Source: Bordetella parapertussis (lineage in GTDB: Bacteria > Pseudomonadota > Gammaproteobacteria > Burkholderiales > SG8-41). Taken from it: a stretch of DNA of 60,264 nucleotides. Positions 56,528-60,264 of the stretch are shown here, piece by piece; position 1 is the first letter of the stretch; every line of letters begins with the position of its first letter. Both the position numbers and the translations under genes were made by a program. The notes under the pieces were generated by a model that was given only the letters and a program-made list of their open reading frames with translations, searched no databases and had not been told where the DNA came from. The DNA lies in the NCBI GenBank assembly GCA_945901405.1, contig CAMDLH010000013.1, positions 1-60,264 of the forward strand, given 5' to 3'.

Positions 56528-57016
56528 ATGAACAGACTCCGCGAATTTTTCCGCACGTTTCTGCTGATCGAACTGGTGAAGGGCATGATGCTCACCGGCC
56601 GGCATTTGTTCGCGCGCAAGATCACCGTGCAATTTCCCGAGGAAAAAACGCCGCAAAGCCCGCGTTTTCGCGGCCTTCACGCGCTGCGCCGTTATCCGAA
56701 CGGCGAAGAGCGCTGCATCGCGTGCAAGTTGTGCGAGGCGGTGTGCCCGGCGCTGGCGATCACCATCGAATCCGAACAGCGCGATGACGGCACGCGCCGC
56801 ACCACGCGCTACGACATCGATCTGACCAAGTGCATCTTCTGCGGCTTCTGCGAGGAATCCTGCCCGGTCGATTCTATAGTCGAGACGCGGCTTTTTGAAT
56901 ACCACGGCGAGAAGCGCGGCGACCTGATTTACACCAAGCCGATGCTGCTGTCGATCGGCGACATGTACGAAGAACAAATTGCAAAGGATCGCGCGGCCGA
57001 TGCCGCGTATCGCTGA
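56528..57016 (+). CDS. nuoI: NADH-quinone oxidoreductase subunit I
   Basis: A 162-residue ferredoxin-like subunit with clusters N6a and N6b: [18 protein letters not shown] and [17 protein letters not shown]. The ATG at 56528 is two bases after the nuoH stop and gives the standard length. The frame is open further upstream through nuoH, but those codons are not NuoI-like. A GTGAAGG repeat hairpin separates it from nuoJ. Confidence 0.98.
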   Translation: MNRLREFFRTFLLIELVKGMMLTGRHLFARKITVQFPEEKTPQSPRFRGLHALRRYPNGEERCIACKLCEAVCPALAITIESEQRDDGTRRTTRYDIDLTKCIFCGFCEESCPVDSIVETRLFEYHGEKRGDLIYTKPMLLSIGDMYEEQIAKDRAADAAYR

Positions 57017-57018
57017 AA

Positions 57019-57120
57019 TGTGAAGGGTGAATGCGTGAAGAGTGAAGGGGGAAAATCAGGATTCGGTTCCGGGCATGGCCTGGCGCGGCGCCCCTCACCC
57101 TTCACCCTTCACCCTTCACA
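57019..57120. repeat. GTGAAGG heptamer inverted repeat between nuoI and nuoJ
   Basis: Left units GTGAAGGGTGAATGCGTGAAG and AGTGAAGGGGG are matched on the right by CCCCTCACCCTTCACCCTTC and ACCCTTCAC. The central part, GGCATGGCCTGGC, adds a small stem. It ends nine bases before nuoJ. Confidence 0.8.
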
Positions 57121-57129
57121 AACAAAACA

Positions 57130-57735
57130 ATGACCTTCCACACCTTTATCTTCTATTTCTTCTCCACCGTGCTGGTGATCGCGGCGCTGGGTGTCATCAC
57201 CGCGCGCAATCCGGTGCACGCGGCGCTGTTGCTGGTGCTGGCGTTTTTCACTTGTTCGGGCATCTGGATGCTGATGCAGGCGGAGTTCCTGGCGATCACG
57301 CTGGTGCTGGTGTACGTGGGCGCGGTGATGGTGCTGTTTTTGTTCGTGGTGATGATGCTGGATATCAATATCGCCAAGCTGCGCGAAGGTTTTTGGCGCT
57401 ATTTGCCGCTGGGCGGCATGGTGGCGCTGCTGCTGGTCGCCGAAATGAGCTTGATACTGGTGAATCGCACCGGCGGATTTGGCGATGCCGCGGCGCCCGC
57501 GCCTTTGCCCGCCAGTTACAGCAACACCAAGGAACTCGGTCTGCTGATCTACACGGAGTATGTGTACCCGTTTGAAATCGCGGCGGTGATACTGCTGGTG
57601 GCCATCGTCGCGGCGATCGCGCTGACGCTGCGCCGCCGCAAGCAGAGCAAATATATGGACCCGTCGGTGCAAATCGCCATCCAGCGCAAGGACCGGGTGC
57701 GCATGGTCAGCATGCCGTCGGAAAAGAAAGAATAA
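57130..57735 (+). CDS. nuoJ: NADH-quinone oxidoreductase subunit J
   Basis: A 201-residue membrane subunit with five helices. It has [20 protein letters not shown] and the conserved [20 protein letters not shown]. The start ATG 57130 has no Shine-Dalgarno because it directly follows a heptamer hairpin. nuoK begins two bases after the stop. Confidence 0.97.
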   Translation: MTFHTFIFYFFSTVLVIAALGVITARNPVHAALLLVLAFFTCSGIWMLMQAEFLAITLVLVYVGAVMVLFLFVVMMLDINIAKLREGFWRYLPLGGMVALLLVAEMSLILVNRTGGFGDAAAPAPLPASYSNTKELGLLIYTEYVYPFEIAAVILLVAIVAAIALTLRRRKQSKYMDPSVQIAIQRKDRVRMVSMPSEKKE

Positions 57736-57737
57736 GC

Positions 57738-58043
57738 GTGGTCACACTCTCTCATTACCTGGTGCTGGGCGCGATCCTGTTTGCGATCTCGGTGATCGGC
57801 ATTTTTCTTAATCGCAAGAACATCATCGTGCTGCTGATGGCGATCGAGCTGATGCTGCTTGCCGTGAATATCAACTTCGTGGCGTTTTCGCATTATCTGA
57901 ACGACCCGGCGGGACAGATATTCGTGTTTTTTATTTTGACGGTTGCGGCGGCCGAGTCGGCCATCGGCCTGGCGATACTGGTGGTGTTGTTCCGCAACCT
58001 GAGCACCATCAACGTGGAAGATCTGGACGAATTGAAAGGATAG
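57738..58043 (+). CDS. nuoK: NADH-quinone oxidoreductase subunit K
   Basis: A 101-residue membrane subunit with three helices and the two conserved membrane glutamates: [21 protein letters not shown], split as [14 protein letters not shown] and NINFVAF, and [17 protein letters not shown] start at 57738. Confidence 0.98.
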   Translation: MVTLSHYLVLGAILFAISVIGIFLNRKNIIVLLMAIELMLLAVNINFVAFSHYLNDPAGQIFVFFILTVAAAESAIGLAILVVLFRNLSTINVEDLDELKG

Positions 58044-58048
58044 GGAAA

Positions 58049-58143
58049 GAAGTGTTTAGTGTTGAGTGTTTAATGTTGAGTGAATCGCAGCCGGCGATGT
58101 TCCGCGAGGCCGCGCCTCACGCCTCACGCCTCACGCCTCACGG
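58049..58143. repeat. Two heptamer tracts between nuoK and nuoL
   Basis: GTGTTTAGTGTTGAGTGTTT and AATGTTGAGTG (58051-58084) are followed by four tandem GCCTCAC units (58110-58143). This is the only gap where two heptamer families stand together. Confidence 0.78.
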
Positions 58144-58152
58144 GCCCCAGCA

Positions 58153-60237
58153 ATGAACTCAATGCAAAAACTGTACTTGCTCGTGCCGCTGGCGCCGCTG
58201 GCGGGGGCGATCATCGCGGGCCTCTTTGGCTGGCTCATCAGCCGGCGCGCCGCGCACGTGATCACCATTTCCTGCATGATCGTGTGCACGGCAGCGTCCA
58301 TCATCGTGTATCGCGACGTGATGGATGGCAATCTTTACAACGGCTCGCTCTACACCTGGATGGTGTCGGGCAACGCGCGCTTCGAGATCGGCTTTCTCAT
58401 CGATCAGTTGTCGGCGACGATGATGGTGGTGGTGTCGTTCGTGTCGCTGATGGTGCATATCTATACCATCGGCTACATGGCCGAAGACCCCGGCTACAAG
58501 CGTTTTTTCAGCTACATCTCGCTCTTCACGTTTTCGATGTTGATGCTGGTGATGAGCAATAACTTCCTTCAGTTGTTCTTCGGCTGGGAAGCGGTGGGGC
58601 TGGTGTCGTATCTGTTGATCGGCTTCTGGTACACGCGGCCCACGGCAATTTACGCCAACCTGAAAGCGTTCCTTGTTAATCGTGTCGGCGACTTTGGGTT
58701 CCTGCTCGGCATCGCGCTGGTGCTGATGTATTTCGGCACGCTCGACTACGCGGCGGTGTTCGCCAACGCCAAGAGCCTCGCCGCGAATACGGTCGAGATC
58801 ATTCCAGGCCATGCCTGGTCGCTGATGAGCGTGATTTGCATTTTGCTGTTCATCGGCGCGATGGGCAAGTCGGCGCAGTTTCCGCTGCACGTATGGCTGC
58901 CCGATTCGATGGAAGGCCCGACGCCGATCTCGGCGCTGATCCACGCCGCGACCATGGTGACCGCAGGTATTTTCATGGTGGCGCGCATGTCGCCGCTATT
59001 CGAGTTATCCGAGACGGCACTGTCGTTCGTCATCGTCATCGGCGCGATCACGGCGTTTTTCATGGCGCTGATCGCAACCGTGCAATACGACATCAAGCGC
59101 GTGGTGGCGTATTCAACGCTGTCGCAACTGGGCTACATGACAATGGCGCTGGGCGCATCGGCCTACGCGGCGGGTATGTTTCACCTGATGACGCATGCGT
59201 TCTTCAAGGCGGTGCTGTTCCTCGGCGCGGGTTCGGTCATCATCGCCCTGCATCACGAGCAGGACATGCGCAAGATGGGCGGATTGCGTAAATACCTGCC
59301 CATCACCTACGCCACGATGCTGATCGGCGCTTGGGCGAACGCGGGCCTGCCGCCGTTCGCGGGTTTCTTTTCCAAAGACACGATTATCGAAGCGCTGCAT
59401 CACGCCACCGTGCCCGGCGCGGGCCTGGCCTACGTGCTTGCGGTGGCGGGGGTCGCGGTGGGCGGCTTCTATTCGTTCCGGCTGGTGTTCTATACGTTCC
59501 ATGGCAAGGAGCGCTTCGCTGATCCGCATGATCCGGCGGTGATGGCGGTCGATGCCGAACGTGCGGCGCAGAAGGCGTTGGAGAAACACGACACGCACGA
59601 CGAGCATCACGACAAGAATAATGATGATCATCACGACAAGGCGCACGACACGTATGACGCGCATCACGGCGCGCCGCACGAGTCGCCGTGGGTGGTAACA
59701 CTGCCGCTGATATTGCTGGCGATTCCTTCCGTGTGCGCCGGCTGGATCATCGGCGAATTTGTGTTTGGCAAATACTTCGGCGGTTCCATCGTGGTGTTCG
59801 CGAACCATCCGGCGATTGCAACGCTGGCGAAGGATTTCCACGGCGTGTTGCCGATGATCCTGCATGGCTTTACCTCGTTGCCGTTCTGGCTGGCGGTGGC
59901 GGGCGCGGGTACGGCCTATTACATCTACGTGCTGCGCCCCGATCTGCCGGCCGTGCTGCGCGCGAAGTGGGGCATGGTGGTGAAAGTGCTGATGGATAAA
60001 TACGGCTTTGACCGCTTCAACGACTGGTTCTTTGCGGGCGGCGCGCGCAAATTGGGCAGTGGCCTGTGGAAGGGCGGCGACATCGCGGTGATCGATAACT
60101 TTTTCGTCAACGGTTCGGCGCGCGTGGTGGGCTGGTTTTCCACTGTGCTGCGGCAAGTGCAATCGGGCTACATCTATCACTATGCGTTCGCGATGATCAT
60201 CGGCGTGCTGCTGCTGTTGACGATGATCTTCCGTTGA
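58153..60237 (+). CDS. nuoL: NADH-quinone oxidoreductase subunit L
   Basis: A 694-residue antiporter-like proton-pumping subunit. It has LFFGWEAVGLVSYLLIGFW, the channel lysine in GKSAQFPLHVWLPDSMEGPTP-like segments (IGAMGKSAQFPLHVW, LPDSMEGPTPISALIHAATM), VVAYSTLSQLGYMT and HLMTHAFFKAVLFL. A His/Asp-rich loop at residues about 477-512 (EKHDTHDEHHDKNNDDHHDK) may bind metal ions. The lateral helix and last membrane anchor follow. The start is ATG 58153; a CCTCACG tract occupies the space before it. Confidence 0.98.
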   Translation: MNSMQKLYLLVPLAPLAGAIIAGLFGWLISRRAAHVITISCMIVCTAASIIVYRDVMDGNLYNGSLYTWMVSGNARFEIGFLIDQLSATMMVVVSFVSLMVHIYTIGYMAEDPGYKRFFSYISLFTFSMLMLVMSNNFLQLFFGWEAVGLVSYLLIGFWYTRPTAIYANLKAFLVNRVGDFGFLLGIALVLMYFGTLDYAAVFANAKSLAANTVEIIPGHAWSLMSVICILLFIGAMGKSAQFPLHVWLPDSMEGPTPISALIHAATMVTAGIFMVARMSPLFELSETALSFVIVIGAITAFFMALIATVQYDIKRVVAYSTLSQLGYMTMALGASAYAAGMFHLMTHAFFKAVLFLGAGSVIIALHHEQDMRKMGGLRKYLPITYATMLIGAWANAGLPPFAGFFSKDTIIEALHHATVPGAGLAYVLAVAGVAVGGFYSFRLVFYTFHGKERFADPHDPAVMAVDAERAAQKALEKHDTHDEHHDKNNDDHHDKAHDTYDAHHGAPHESPWVVTLPLILLAIPSVCAGWIIGEFVFGKYFGGSIVVFANHPAIATLAKDFHGVLPMILHGFTSLPFWLAVAGAGTAYYIYVLRPDLPAVLRAKWGMVVKVLMDKYGFDRFNDWFFAGGARKLGSGLWKGGDIAVIDNFFVNGSARVVGWFSTVLRQVQSGYIYHYAFAMIIGVLLLLTMIFR

Positions 60238-60248
60238 TTTAAAAAACC

Positions 60249-60264
60249 TTTTAAAAACAAATAC
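60249..60264 (+). repeat. AT-rich dispersed motif, copy 12, cut by the window end
   Basis: TTTTAAAAACAAATAC matches the first 15 positions of the consensus perfectly. It lies just downstream of nuoL, before the expected nuoM. The remaining TTAC would fall outside the window. Confidence 0.7.

Overview
The window looks like chromosome from a GC-rich betaproteobacterium, most likely Burkholderiales. The gene order hemH-hrcA-nadK-recN, fur next to bamE-dapB, carAB-greA, rlmE-ftsH-folP-glmM, and tpiA-secG-tRNA-Leu-nuo is typical of that group. Six genes plus one remnant encode Bug/TctC-type periplasmic solute-binding proteins, an expansion characteristic of Burkholderiales.

Layout. 1-3.5 kb: signalling (end of a hybrid histidine kinase, a Ser/Thr kinase paired with a haem-binding HAMP sensor, a secreted repeat protein). 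3.5-7.1 kb: catabolic genes (TcuA-like flavoprotein, racemase-fold protein, Bug protein). 7.1-9.0 kb: a graveyard of accessory genes (frameshifted HigB-like toxin with intact HigA-like antitoxin, a YefM::YoeB deletion fusion, a truncated integron integrase, a phosphatase gene with a nonsense codon). 9.0-24.3 kb: accessory metabolism (HisD/HpsN-like dehydrogenase, SDR, TauD-type dioxygenase, GST, hydroxyisobutyrate-dehydrogenase-like enzyme, orphan CoxL-like molybdoprotein, LLM flavoenzyme, four Bug genes) with two toxin-antitoxin pairs and a DUF35/thiolase remnant; infA and a cold-shock gene sit inside it. 24.4-48.2 kb: mostly housekeeping genes. 48.4-60.2 kb: nuoABCDEFGHIJKL, complex I, with nuoM presumably just outside.

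How the genes work together. nuoA-L build the proton-pumping NADH dehydrogenase. carAB, folP, glmM, dapB, hemH and nadK are core biosynthesis. rlmE, yhbY, greA and infA serve RNA metabolism and translation. ftsH, hrcA, bamE and secG serve protein quality control and export. The Bug proteins, dioxygenase, dehydrogenases and TcuA-like enzyme suggest scavenging of diverse carboxylates or sulfonates, but no substrate can be read from sequence.

Most striking signals. (1) A 19-base AT-rich motif, consensus TTTAAAAACAAATACTTAC, occurs about twelve times on both strands, between genes and inside recN, carB, folP, nuoG, an acyl-CoA dehydrogenase gene and a Bug gene. In carB it uses unusual AT-ending codons for a conserved peptide, which suggests selection on the DNA itself. 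(2) Intergenic gaps, including three inside the nuo operon, are filled with long inverted repeats, many built from heptamers of the form GTGNNGN. (3) Several genes survive only as their two ends joined by internal deletions. Everything here was read by eye; no database or folding program was used.
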